In this document: positions 52,440-60,258 of the stretch, piece by piece
Layout of the letters: every line of letters begins with the position of its first letter
Numbering within the stretch: position 1 is the stretch's first letter
Origin: JBJMHZ01 sp045807125
GTDB lineage: Bacteria > Actinomycetota > Actinomycetes > JAWWOL01
Direction of reading: 5' to 3'
Length of the DNA: 64,000 bases
NCBI GenBank assembly: GCA_045807125.1
Contig: JBJMHZ010000013.1
Location: 62,001 to 126,000 of the forward strand
Translations under genes and position numbers: made by a program
Notes under the pieces: model-generated
The model's input: the letters and a program-made list of their open reading frames with translations, nothing else
The model's database searches: none
Told to the model about the DNA's origin: nothing

Positions 52440-53435
52440 ATGCTCGAATCGATAGGCGTGAGCCCCCGCGCCGAGGCTGTCTACCGGGCGATGCTCGCCC
52501 ACCGTGACTGGGCTCTTCGGGGGATCGCCGAGCACCTCCAGCTCGACGAGGATCAGGTCAAGGAAGCCCTGGACGAGCTGGCGACGCTGTCCTTGCTCGC
52601 GCCCGCCGAGGCAGCGACCATCCACGTCCGTCCGGTCAACCCCAAGTTCGGTCTGTCGACGCTGCTCGCGCAGGCCGAGGCCGCCTTGGAGCAGCAGCGT
52701 CATCAGGTCGAGACCGCCCGAGCGGCGATGGCCTCGCTCGCGATGGAGGCGGCGGAGAGCGCGAGCTGCGAGGGCTTCGTCCACTTGCGTGGCGTCGACG
52801 CCGTCCGCGCGCACATGGAGTCGCTCGCGACCAGCGTTCAATTCGAATGCGTCTCCATCAATCCGGTCACGGCGCAGTCGGAGACCGCGAAGCGAGCCAG
52901 CAAGCCGCTCAACGAGCTGCTGCTCGAGCGCGGCGTCCGCGTCCGCTGCCTCTACCAGGAGAGCTTCCTCACCAAGCCGTACCTGGTGCAGTACGCCGAG
53001 TGGCTGCACACGCTGGGAGCGGAGATCCGCACGATCCCGCTCGTGCCGTCGCTGCTCATCATCTACGACCATCGCAGCATGCTGGTCCCCATCGACCCCG
53101 CGGAGACTCACCTCGGAGCGATCGAGGTCGACGCGCCCGGCATCGTCAACCTGGCCTACTGCCTGTTCGAGCGGTTGTGGGAGTCGGCGCAGCCGCTCGG
53201 GCAAGGCAGCCTGCGCGACGACCATGGGCTAACCCCGATGGAGCGTCAGCTGCTCGAGCTGCTGTGCGCGGGCCACACCGACGAAGTGGTCGCCCGCCGC
53301 CTCGGCGTCTCGTTGAGCACCGTGCGCCGACTGATGGCGCGGTTGATGGAGCGCTTGTCGGCGCGCAGCCGGTTCCAGGCTGGCGCGCGCGCGGCCGAGC
53401 TCGGCTGGCTCCGTTCGATGCCCGCGTCCGACTGA
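52440..53435 (+). CDS. Two-headed TrmB/LuxR-type transcriptional regulator
   Basis: A 331-residue protein. The N-terminal ~60 residues form a TrmB-like winged helix (AVYRAMLAHRDWALRGIAEH). A coiled segment (~75-110) and a sensor-like domain with LYQESFLTKPYLVQYAEWLH follow. A LuxR-type helix-turn-helix closes it (LTPMERQLLELLCAGHTDEV, then ARRLGVSLSTVRRLMARL). It lacks a phospho-receiver. It lies between the leftward radical SAM operon and the leftward aminoshikimate operon, ending with no spacer before the DHQ dehydratase stop (53436). It is probably the pathway-specific activator. Confidence 0.88.
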   Translation: MLESIGVSPRAEAVYRAMLAHRDWALRGIAEHLQLDEDQVKEALDELATLSLLAPAEAATIHVRPVNPKFGLSTLLAQAEAALEQQRHQVETARAAMASLAMEAAESASCEGFVHLRGVDAVRAHMESLATSVQFECVSINPVTAQSETAKRASKPLNELLLERGVRVRCLYQESFLTKPYLVQYAEWLHTLGAEIRTIPLVPSLLIIYDHRSMLVPIDPAETHLGAIEVDAPGIVNLAYCLFERLWESAQPLGQGSLRDDHGLTPMERQLLELLCAGHTDEVVARRLGVSLSTVRRLMARLMERLSARSRFQAGARAAELGWLRSMPASD

Positions 53436-53900
53436 TCAACGGCTGCTCGACGACTGGTCGACGACTGGTCGAGGCAGGTGATCGAGGAGCGCCTCGGCGG
53501 CCAGCGCGTACCCGTGGGCGCCGAATCCTGCGATCACTCCGAGCGCCAGCGCGGATAGGACCGAGTTGTGCCGAAACGGCTCGCGCGCCCAGACGTTGCT
53601 GAGGTGCGTCTCGATCCATGGCGAGGGATAGTCGGCGAGCGCGTCGCGCAAGCTCCAGCCGGCGATCATGAGCGCGCCCGGGTTGACGATGGCTCCCACC
53701 GTGTCCTCGTGTCGCTGCAGCGCCCGGATCGTCTCGCCCTCGCAGTCATGCTGCTCGGCTCGCAGCCCGTACCCCGCCGCGGCGCAGCGGTCGCGAACCA
53801 GCTGCTCGATGGCCGCGAGCGTCACCCGGCCGTAGATCTCCGGTTGCCGCTTGCCGAGCGTGCCGAGGTTCGGTCCGTTGAGCAGCAAGATGTCGGGCAC
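53436..53900 (-). CDS. rifJ: Type II 3-dehydroquinate dehydratase, amino-shikimate branch
   Basis: A 154-residue AroQ-type dehydratase with its active-site segments: LLNGPNLGTLGKRQPEIYG (Arg and Tyr), NPGALMIAGWSLRDAL, and ETHLSNVWAREPFRHNSVLS (His, Arg). Some usually invariant positions differ (Trp and Gly for Ser/Val in the second segment), which may fit 5-amino-5-deoxy-dehydroquinate. The GTG at 53900 is two bases from the phosphatase stop. In the cluster it should yield 5-amino-5-deoxy-3-dehydroshikimate. Confidence 0.93.
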   Translation of the reverse strand: MPDILLLNGPNLGTLGKRQPEIYGRVTLAAIEQLVRDRCAAAGYGLRAEQHDCEGETIRALQRHEDTVGAIVNPGALMIAGWSLRDALADYPSPWIETHLSNVWAREPFRHNSVLSALALGVIAGFGAHGYALAAEALLDHLPRPVVDQSSSSR

Positions 53901-53902
53901 GG

Positions 53903-54568
53903 TCAGCTCCGGACGCCGACGAGCGCACCGAGCTGCGCGCGCAGCTGATGGCAGGACAGGCTCGCCAGGTCGGGCCGGCAGCTGAGCAGGTCCTCCGGCC
54001 GGCCGTGACCCCAGAGCGCAGCGGCGGTCCGCGTGCCCGCGGCCCGGCCAGCCTCCAGGTCGAGGACCGAGTCCCCGACCATGAATGCGCCATCCGGTGA
54101 CGCGCCGACCCGCTCGAGCGCGAGCAGCACGAGGTCCGGTGCCGGCTTGCCGCACCGCACCTCGTCGCTGCCGCAGACGGCGTCGAGCCGGTCGAGCAGG
54201 CCCACTGCGTCGAGCACCAGATCCGCACGGCAACGGGACTTCCCCGTTGCGACCACTACCGGTACGCCGGCCGCCCTGAGCTCGTCGAGCAGCGCCGCTG
54301 CGCCGTCGCTCGCGGGTATCCGGTGCAGCAGGGCCTCGCTGTGCCGGCTGAACGCCGGATACATCTGCGCGGGCAGCCGCATCAGCTCGAGAATGTCCGG
54401 CATGTGCCGGCCCAGGTGCAGGAGGTACTGCTCGAAGGGGGCCGCCCCGGTGCCGACCACCTCGTCGTACGCCGCCTCGAAGGCCAGGCGCATCGCATCG
54501 ATGCTGTCGATGAGAACGCCATCCAGATCGAACACCACAGCAGTCAGCGGTTCCTGCAGCACCGTCAC
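53903..54568 (-). CDS. rifM: HAD-family phosphatase, RifM-like
   Basis: A 221-residue HAD hydrolase: VVFDLDGVLIDS (nucleophile and acid Asp), VVATGKSR, the Lys in RCGKPAPD and FMVGDSVLDLEAG. This is the RifM type of AHBA clusters, thought to act on UDP-kanosamine or a phosphosugar. The GTG at 54568 overlaps the aminoDHQ synthase stop. It sits between the RifG-like and RifJ-like genes, the expected company. Confidence 0.87.
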   Translation of the reverse strand: MTVLQEPLTAVVFDLDGVLIDSIDAMRLAFEAAYDEVVGTGAAPFEQYLLHLGRHMPDILELMRLPAQMYPAFSRHSEALLHRIPASDGAAALLDELRAAGVPVVVATGKSRCRADLVLDAVGLLDRLDAVCGSDEVRCGKPAPDLVLLALERVGASPDGAFMVGDSVLDLEAGRAAGTRTAAALWGHGRPEDLLSCRPDLASLSCHQLRAQLGALVGVRS

Positions 54569-55674
54569 TCCCGTCCTTCCTGCTCCTCGTCGCGACTGGG
54601 GCGACGATGACCGATCGGGTCGTACGACCCGCCACCGGCCGGCGTTGGCTCCGCCCGCATGGCGGCCAGCTCCGCGGCGACGATCCGCACGGGCACGTCG
54701 GTGACGAGCTCCACCCCACGGGGACCGTCGAGGACGAAGCTCAGTCCGTTCGTCGTCTTCTTGTCGCGCGCCATCGCCTCGAGCAGCGGCTCTGGCGGCA
54801 GATCCGGAGGGATCACCGTCGGCAACCCGTAGCCGTGGACGACGTCCTGGTGCTCGGCGGCGCGCTCGGCAGTGATCCGTCCGAGCGCATGCGCGAGCCG
54901 GCCCGCGAGAACGGTGCCGATGCCGACCGCTTCGCCATGACGGACGCGGTACTCCGATACCACTTCGATCGCGTGACCCAGCGTGTGCCCGTAGTTGAGG
55001 ACGTGCCGCGGCCCGGAGTCGCGCTCGTCGGCGGCGACGATGGCGGCCTTCAGCGCCACGCTGCGGGTGATCTGGTCGATGAGCGGCAACGCTCGCAGGT
55101 CGCCGCCGCCGATGAAGTGGCAGCGAGCGATCTCGCCGAAGCCGTTGGTCCACTCGCGCCGTGGCAGCGTGTCGAGGTACGTGGTGTCGCAGAGCACCGC
55201 CGCCGGTTGCCAGTACGTGCCGACCAGGTTCTTGCCCATCGACAGGTTGACCGCCGTCTTTCCGCCCACGCTCGCGTCAACCTGGGCGAGCAGCGTCGTC
55301 GGCAGGTGCACCACGGCGACTCCCCGGTGGTAGAGCGCCGCGGCGAGCCCCACCGTGTCGAGCAGGCTGCCGCCGCCGCACGCCACCACCGCATCGGCCT
55401 TGGTGAGGCCGTGCTCGGCGAACCGCTCGCACAACCCCTCCACGGTGCTGAGCGCCTTCGCCTGCTCACCGTCGGATACCGTCAACGAGGCCGAGGGCAG
55501 GAGCGAATCCGGCACCGGCGTGTCGGTACGCGCCCGAACGATCACGACCCGCCGCGCTCCCGTGCCACGGAGCGCACCGGGCAGCAGGCGGCGTGCCCCC
55601 GGCCCGATGTGGACCGGGTACGGGCGCGCGCCGGCGTGGACGAGAACGGTCCGCAAGGTTCCCTGCTCAACCAT
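54565..55674 (-). CDS. rifG: AminoDHQ synthase (RifG-type dehydroquinate synthase)
   Basis: A 369-residue dehydroquinate-synthase homologue. NAD and phosphate segments are GGGSLLDTVGLAAA and PTTLLAQVDASVGGKTAVNL. The zinc ligands appear intact: Glu in GFGEIARC, His in LNYGHTLGHAIE and His in RHGEAVGIG. It would cyclise aminoDAHP to 5-amino-5-deoxy-3-dehydroquinate. A C-terminal tail of about 25 residues is Gly/Arg rich. The ATG at 55674 overlaps the DAHP-synthase-like stop by 8 bases. Confidence 0.92.
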   Translation of the reverse strand: MVEQGTLRTVLVHAGARPYPVHIGPGARRLLPGALRGTGARRVVIVRARTDTPVPDSLLPSASLTVSDGEQAKALSTVEGLCERFAEHGLTKADAVVACGGGSLLDTVGLAAALYHRGVAVVHLPTTLLAQVDASVGGKTAVNLSMGKNLVGTYWQPAAVLCDTTYLDTLPRREWTNGFGEIARCHFIGGGDLRALPLIDQITRSVALKAAIVAADERDSGPRHVLNYGHTLGHAIEVVSEYRVRHGEAVGIGTVLAGRLAHALGRITAERAAEHQDVVHGYGLPTVIPPDLPPEPLLEAMARDKKTTNGLSFVLDGPRGVELVTDVPVRIVAAELAAMRAEPTPAGGGSYDPIGHRRPSRDEEQEGRE

Positions 55675-56755
55675 GGAGCACCCGGGCGAGCGACATCGCG
55701 AGCGCCTCGCCTTGCTCCGTCGCGACTCCCGAGACGTCCACCACGACGCTGCCGGCGGCGGCACCGGAGCGACGCAGGGCATCCACGAACGTCGCGTATC
55801 CGTCGACAGCTCTCGCGATCTCCTGCGCCGGGTCGCGCGTGAGCGGGTCGCACTGCCAGACGGGAGCATGACCGGCCTCGTTGATCGCCTCGACGACCGC
55901 CTCGATCGCCGAGGCCGACCGGGCGGCACTCGAGTGGGGACTCAGCTCACAGGTCAGCACCACCCGGCCGGGCACGCGGTCGGGGTCGAGCTGATCGACG
56001 TAGCGCGCCACCTCGCGCGGGAGCGCCGTGGCGGTGAAGGCCAGATCGATGGGGTTCGCGATCAGACCGCCGAAGCCGGTGGCGATGCGGCCGAGGTGGT
56101 TTGCGCTCGGCGCCTGCCGCAACAGATGAGCCGAGCCGGCGTACAGGCGCGGTCGGGGTTCGGTCGAGTCGACGCGAAGCAGGTGCCGCTCGTAGTCCAG
56201 CAGCACAGTGTGGTGGCTCGTGAAGACATCGCGCGACGGCTCGGGCCAATCGGGCCCGAGCGCGGTCATGAACCTCAGCGCCCGCTCGAGCTCCATGAGG
56301 AAGTCGCCGAGGGACCCAGAACCTCCTCCGTGGCCGGCGACCGACGGGCTCGCCTCGCCCAGCGCATTGCCGTTCGCGAGCATGGCGCGCAAGAGATTCG
56401 TGGAACAGGCTGACCGGGCGTACGAATCGTCCACGCGGTCCGGCGCCGCTCCGATCTCCAGCTCTCCCGATGACGGCACGGCGTCGTGCACCACCACTGC
56501 CGGACGCCCGGCTGCGTAGGTGAATGCCATGCGGATCCGCCGCACCATCAGCAGGAAACCGCGCATCGACGCCTCACCGAGCGCGACCGGCTGCGCGACT
56601 CGCAGCAGGCACGCCTCGCCACGTGCCGCTGCGGCCAGGACCGTGGTCAGCCGGTCGATCTCCTTCAGCGTTACCACCGGCGGCACCGATCGCAGCGCAG
56701 GCACGGCCGTGGTCCCGTGCTTCGGGCGCGCGGCAAGCGCGGCCACGGTGGTCAC
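55667..56755 (-). CDS. Divergent class II DAHP-synthase-like protein (RifH position, metal ligands lost)
   Basis: A 362-residue homologue of class II DAHP/aminoDAHP synthase. Recognisable anchors: VPPVVTLKEIDRLTTVLAAA, FTSHHTVLLDYERHLLRVDS, an AH-containing stretch before the NP of LIANPIDL, PGRVVLT and APVWQCDPLTRDP. The catalytic signatures are eroded: the GGDCAE cysteine site reads RVAQPVAL, KPRS is absent, the metal His of CDPMHGN is Thr, the Glu of HLEMTG is Asp (VVVDVSG), and the later HCDPRLN segment is missing. It may be inactive, regulatory or altered in chemistry. The GTG at 56755 overlaps the deacetylase stop. Confidence 0.75.
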   Translation of the reverse strand: MTTVAALAARPKHGTTAVPALRSVPPVVTLKEIDRLTTVLAAAARGEACLLRVAQPVALGEASMRGFLLMVRRIRMAFTYAAGRPAVVVHDAVPSSGELEIGAAPDRVDDSYARSACSTNLLRAMLANGNALGEASPSVAGHGGGSGSLGDFLMELERALRFMTALGPDWPEPSRDVFTSHHTVLLDYERHLLRVDSTEPRPRLYAGSAHLLRQAPSANHLGRIATGFGGLIANPIDLAFTATALPREVARYVDQLDPDRVPGRVVLTCELSPHSSAARSASAIEAVVEAINEAGHAPVWQCDPLTRDPAQEIARAVDGYATFVDALRRSGAAAGSVVVDVSGVATEQGEALAMSLARVLHG

Positions 56756-57537
56756 GACGCCACCTCCCACTGCGCCCAGCGGGCGGTGCCCGATGTCGTG
56801 AGCTGCGCTCGACGGGAAAGGGCGCGTGCGAAGGAGAGCGGGCCGCCGAACATCGCATCGACCTGCGACCGGTAGCGCAGTGCAGCACGCAGCCAGGGCG
56901 AGAAGCGCACCGTCAGCCATGTGCGCGTGAGACCAGCAGGCTCCACGGGCGGATAGGGGAATTCCGGGTAATAGCGGATGCGATCCGGCATCGCCATCAG
57001 GTCGACCGCCAGGCGGGTGAGCGCGTGGTCAACATGAGTGGCTACGCCCAGTGGTGCCAGTACTTCGTCCGCGGCCTCGGCGTACGGACGCAGGAGCGAC
57101 GCAACTTCGTCCGGAATGCGGTGATCGCGCTGATGAGGCAGCCGCCGCACGGCCAGCGTCGACCGGTAGCGCGGCACGCCGGCGTCCAGGCGAAGTCGCG
57201 CCTCGGGAAGGCCGAAGCTCACCAGTCGTGCCGACAGTTCGGCCAGCGCAGCTTCGTCCTCGGCGCGTCGAGCAGCGGGGCCGGTGCCGTCAGTCGAGGC
57301 GTCCAGCGCGGACTCATGCCCATCGAACACGGTCACGACGGTCACGAGATCCCCCTCACTGATCCAGCGCGCGATGGCACCGCCACAGGACCAGACGGCA
57401 TCGTCGGGATGCGGGCTCACGACAAGACGATGCACAGGCGATGGCCAATCCTGATGGGTAGTGGCGCCGTCAGTGACGAATGCAACCACAGGTCCCGCGT
57501 GAACGGGACGAGCGCTTGAGGTCGTGCGACCAAGCAC
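56752..57537 (-). CDS. PIG-L/LmbE-family deacetylase (MitC-like role)
   Basis: A 261-residue zinc deacetylase: LVVSPHPDDAVWSCGG (His-x-Asp-Asp zinc motif), VVTVFDGHE and the distal ATHVDHALTRLAVDL providing the third ligand. PIG-L enzymes remove the acetyl group from N-acetylglucosaminyl conjugates; MitC does so on the AHBA-linked sugar in mitomycin biosynthesis. The start is uncertain: GTG 57537 is the longest, and the conserved core begins ~37 residues later. It leads the aminoshikimate operon and diverges from the phosphodiesterase gene. Confidence 0.88.
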   Translation of the reverse strand: MLGRTTSSARPVHAGPVVAFVTDGATTHQDWPSPVHRLVVSPHPDDAVWSCGGAIARWISEGDLVTVVTVFDGHESALDASTDGTGPAARRAEDEAALAELSARLVSFGLPEARLRLDAGVPRYRSTLAVRRLPHQRDHRIPDEVASLLRPYAEAADEVLAPLGVATHVDHALTRLAVDLMAMPDRIRYYPEFPYPPVEPAGLTRTWLTVRFSPWLRAALRYRSQVDAMFGGPLSFARALSRRAQLTTSGTARWAQWEVAS

Positions 57538-57627
57538 TCACCGCCGAACCTTGCTTGTGCTGCAGGGCATTCGTAGCTTGTCGACAGCGCGGTGAGGCCG
57601 CTCCGTTCGACTCCCGAAGGGCTCGTG

Positions 57628-59157
57628 ATGCGTAACCGACGAGTCAAACCGCCCAAGGCGCTGGTCATCGGCGTCGATGGCGGCAGCCTCGACGTGATCG
57701 AGCCGTTGCTCGTGGCCGGTGCGCTGCCTCGGCTAAGGTCGTTCCTCGACCGGAGCGCCTACGGCACGAGCACCACGACGTGGCCAGCGCACACCGCCCC
57801 GGGTTGGGCAACCTTTGTCACGGCACGTCAACCGGGTGGTCATGGTATCTACCAATTCTTCGACACCCAGGACGCTGACTACGGTGACCGCATCCTCGGC
57901 AGCGGCGACTTCGGGTGCTCGACCGCGTGGGAGTGGCTAGCGGCGCAGGGCCTTAGCGTCGGGCTCATCAACGTGCCGATGTCGCACCCACCGGTCGACC
58001 TGCCCGGCTACCAGATCACGTGGCCGCTGGCACCGACCCTGCGGTACAGCCGGCCGGCAACGCTGCTCGCGGAGCTGTCCACCGCGGGCGCGCCCTTCGC
58101 GTCGGATCTGCTGACCATGTATCAGGGCGATCCCGACTACGTCGACTTCGCGATCAAGAACGTGCACTCCCGCGGCCGTTCGATCGAGCACCTGCTGCGC
58201 AATCGTCCCGTCGACGTCGTGATGGCGGTCTTCACGGAGGTCGACCGGGTCTGCCATCACTACTGGCACTTCGCTGACTGCTATCACGGCCGCCACGACG
58301 CCGCACCGTCCAAGGCCGAGTGGACCGAGGCGATCCGCGCCACCTACGTGGCGCTCGACCAGGTCCTTGGCGAGCTGCTCGACCTGGTCGGCGACGAGAC
58401 GACAGTGCTCATGGCGAGCGACCACGGCTTCGGGCCCGGGCGCAGCAACGTCGCGGTGAACGCCGCGCTCGAGGAGGCCGGACTGCTCGTCACCCAGGCC
58501 GGCCCGACAGAGCATGCTCCCTGGTTCTCGGGAGACGGCCGCAGCGTCGACTTCACCCGCACCCATGCCTACATGCCGACGCCCGGTTGCTACGGCGTCA
58601 ACGTCAACCTGCGCGGCAGGCAGCGAGCAGGGGCCGTCGGCGCAACGGAGACCGACCGGCTCACCGCCGAGCTCACCGACCTGTTCCTCGACCTGACCGA
58701 TCCCCGTTCCGGCACCCACCCCTTCGCCGCAGTGCTGCCGAGGGCCGAGGCCTATCCAGGCGCCATGACAGCCGGCGCCCCCGACCTCCTGCTCCTGCCC
58801 GCGGACGAGGGCGTGCTCGCCGACCCCCACATCGGGGGGCCGACCTGGGCGCCGAGCCAGCAGACCGGCATGCACCGCTACGAGGGCATGTGGGCACTGC
58901 GCTCCGGCCGGGTCGTGGCCGGGCGCCGCTCGACGCCGATCGCGCTGCACGACCTGATGCCGACCCTGCTTCACGCGCTCGATCTCCGGCAGCCCGCCGA
59001 GGCACTGGGACGCCCAGACCCGCTGCTGCTGCCGAACTCCGCGCTGCCCTGGCTCCCGGACCCGGCCGCCTCGGCGGCGGGCGCCGACAGGAGCTCGGAG
59101 CGGGTCAGGGACCACGAACTGACCGCGGAGATCCTCTCCACGATGGGCTATCTGTAA
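57628..59157 (+). CDS. Alkaline-phosphatase-superfamily phosphodiesterase/sulfatase-like enzyme
   Basis: A 509-residue protein of the type I phosphodiesterase/nucleotide pyrophosphatase group. Metal and nucleophile segments: LVIGVDGGSLDVIEPLL (Asp), WPAHTAPGWATFVTA (Thr/Ser nucleophile region), FTEVDRVCHHYWHFAD (Asp, His) and VLMASDHGFG (Asp, His). No signal peptide, so it acts in the cytoplasm. It is the first of six coupled genes (with ACP, CysD, CysN, a paralogue and a radical SAM enzyme). It may cleave or transfer a phosphate or sulfate ester on the pathway intermediate or recycle PAPS/PAP. I start at the ATG 57628. Confidence 0.87.
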   Translation: MRNRRVKPPKALVIGVDGGSLDVIEPLLVAGALPRLRSFLDRSAYGTSTTTWPAHTAPGWATFVTARQPGGHGIYQFFDTQDADYGDRILGSGDFGCSTAWEWLAAQGLSVGLINVPMSHPPVDLPGYQITWPLAPTLRYSRPATLLAELSTAGAPFASDLLTMYQGDPDYVDFAIKNVHSRGRSIEHLLRNRPVDVVMAVFTEVDRVCHHYWHFADCYHGRHDAAPSKAEWTEAIRATYVALDQVLGELLDLVGDETTVLMASDHGFGPGRSNVAVNAALEEAGLLVTQAGPTEHAPWFSGDGRSVDFTRTHAYMPTPGCYGVNVNLRGRQRAGAVGATETDRLTAELTDLFLDLTDPRSGTHPFAAVLPRAEAYPGAMTAGAPDLLLLPADEGVLADPHIGGPTWAPSQQTGMHRYEGMWALRSGRVVAGRRSTPIALHDLMPTLLHALDLRQPAEALGRPDPLLLPNSALPWLPDPAASAAGADRSSERVRDHELTAEILSTMGYL

Positions 59158-59167
59158 GGAGCTTGTC

Positions 59168-59434
59168 ATGCCAGACACCATGGCCCGGCTACGACGGACG
59201 GTCGTGGCAGCCCTGCGACTGGACTGCGACCCCGCCGACGTTCCGGTCTCGGATCTGCGCAACGCGCTGGGCATCGATTCCCTGTCGGGCCTGGAGCTGC
59301 TCATCTGGGTCGAGAACGAGTTCGACATCCAGATCGACGACGAGGACCTCACCGTTGCCCTGGTCGACAGCCTCGAGACGCTGGCCCAGTACGTCGACGC
59401 GCGCATAGCAGCCGGAGCGGCGGTCAAGGCATGA
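59168..59434 (+). CDS. Acyl carrier protein
   Basis: An 88-residue ACP with the phosphopantetheine serine at ~38 in LGIDSLSGLELL, a following acidic helix (VENEFDIQIDDEDL) and helix IV LVDSLETLAQYVDA. AAGGAG overlaps the preceding stop region and the gene's TGA overlaps the CysD ATG. In mitomycin biosynthesis AHBA is carried on a stand-alone ACP (MmcB), and this is the obvious counterpart. The acyl load is inferred, with the ligase fusion at 48123 as candidate loader. Confidence 0.94.
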   Translation: MPDTMARLRRTVVAALRLDCDPADVPVSDLRNALGIDSLSGLELLIWVENEFDIQIDDEDLTVALVDSLETLAQYVDARIAAGAAVKA

Positions 59435-60258
59435 GCGAGACGGCCGTGCCGCTGCCAGCAACGCTGTGGGAGCTGGAGAACCAGGCTATCCACGTCCTGC
59501 GCGAGGTCCGCGAGCGCTTCGAGCGGCCGGCACTGCTGTGGTCGATGGGCAAGGACTCGACCACGCTGCTGTGGTTGACTCGCAAGGCCTTCTTCGGCTC
59601 GGTCCCCTTCCCCGTGCTGCACATCGACACCTCGTACAAGTTCCGCTCCATGTACGAGTTCCGGGACCGCATGAGCGCCGAGTGGAACCTCGACCTGCGC
59701 GTGCATCGCAACGAAGCGGCACTCGCGGCCGGCATGTCGCCGAGCGTGGGCGGAAAGCTCACCTGCTGCACCGCGCTGAAGACGGATGCGCTGAAGCAGG
59801 CGATCGCCGGCGGCGGGTACGACGCGGTCGTCCTCGGCATTCGGGGTGACGAGCACGGCGTACGGGCGAAGGAACGGGTCTTCAGCCCCCGCGACGCGTC
59901 CTTCGCCTGGAATTATCGCGACCAGCCTGCCGAGTTCGGCGACCTCTACCAGTCGGCCGCGGCCGACCAGGGGCACGTGCGGGTGCACCCGCTGCTGCGC
60001 TGGCGAGAGATCGACATCTGGGAGTACGTCGCCGCGCAGGACATTCCGCTGCCCGGCCTGTACTTCGCCGAGAACGGCCGGCGCTACCGGTCCATCGGCT
60101 GCGAGTCCTGCTGCTCACCCATCGCGAGCGATGCGATGACGGTGCCGGAGATCCTGGTCGACATCCGCTGCTCCACGGAGGGAGAACGAGCCGGTCGCGC
60201 CCAGGACAAGGAGGACGCGGCCGCCATGCAGAAGCTCCGCGCGCTCGGCTACATGTGA
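59431..60258 (+). CDS. cysD: Sulfate adenylyltransferase subunit 2 (CysD)
   Basis: A 275-residue PP-loop ATP sulfurylase small subunit: ALLWSMGKDSTTLLWL (PP-loop SxGKDS), LHIDTSYKF, VVLGIRGDEHGVRAKERVFS, YRSIGCESCCSPI and a MQKLRALGYM-type C-terminus. The canonical GGARRDEE reads GIRGDEH. With CysN it makes adenosine 5'-phosphosulfate from ATP and sulfate. A copy inside an ACP/phosphodiesterase operon is probably dedicated to sulfating an intermediate. No APS kinase or classical sulfotransferase is seen in the window. Confidence 0.95.
   Translation: MSETAVPLPATLWELENQAIHVLREVRERFERPALLWSMGKDSTTLLWLTRKAFFGSVPFPVLHIDTSYKFRSMYEFRDRMSAEWNLDLRVHRNEAALAAGMSPSVGGKLTCCTALKTDALKQAIAGGGYDAVVLGIRGDEHGVRAKERVFSPRDASFAWNYRDQPAEFGDLYQSAAADQGHVRVHPLLRWREIDIWEYVAAQDIPLPGLYFAENGRRYRSIGCESCCSPIASDAMTVPEILVDIRCSTEGERAGRAQDKEDAAAMQKLRALGYM

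Noticed and set aside
42831..55674. Primary-metabolism reading of the shikimate-type genes (AroB/AroQ)
   Set aside because: AHBA synthase, RifL-, RifM- and RifN-like genes in the same block make an amino-shikimate branch far more likely than the housekeeping pathway.
57937..59988. 683-codon minus-strand frame across the phosphodiesterase, ACP and CysD genes
   Set aside because: It would overlap three well-supported genes and has no protein motifs.
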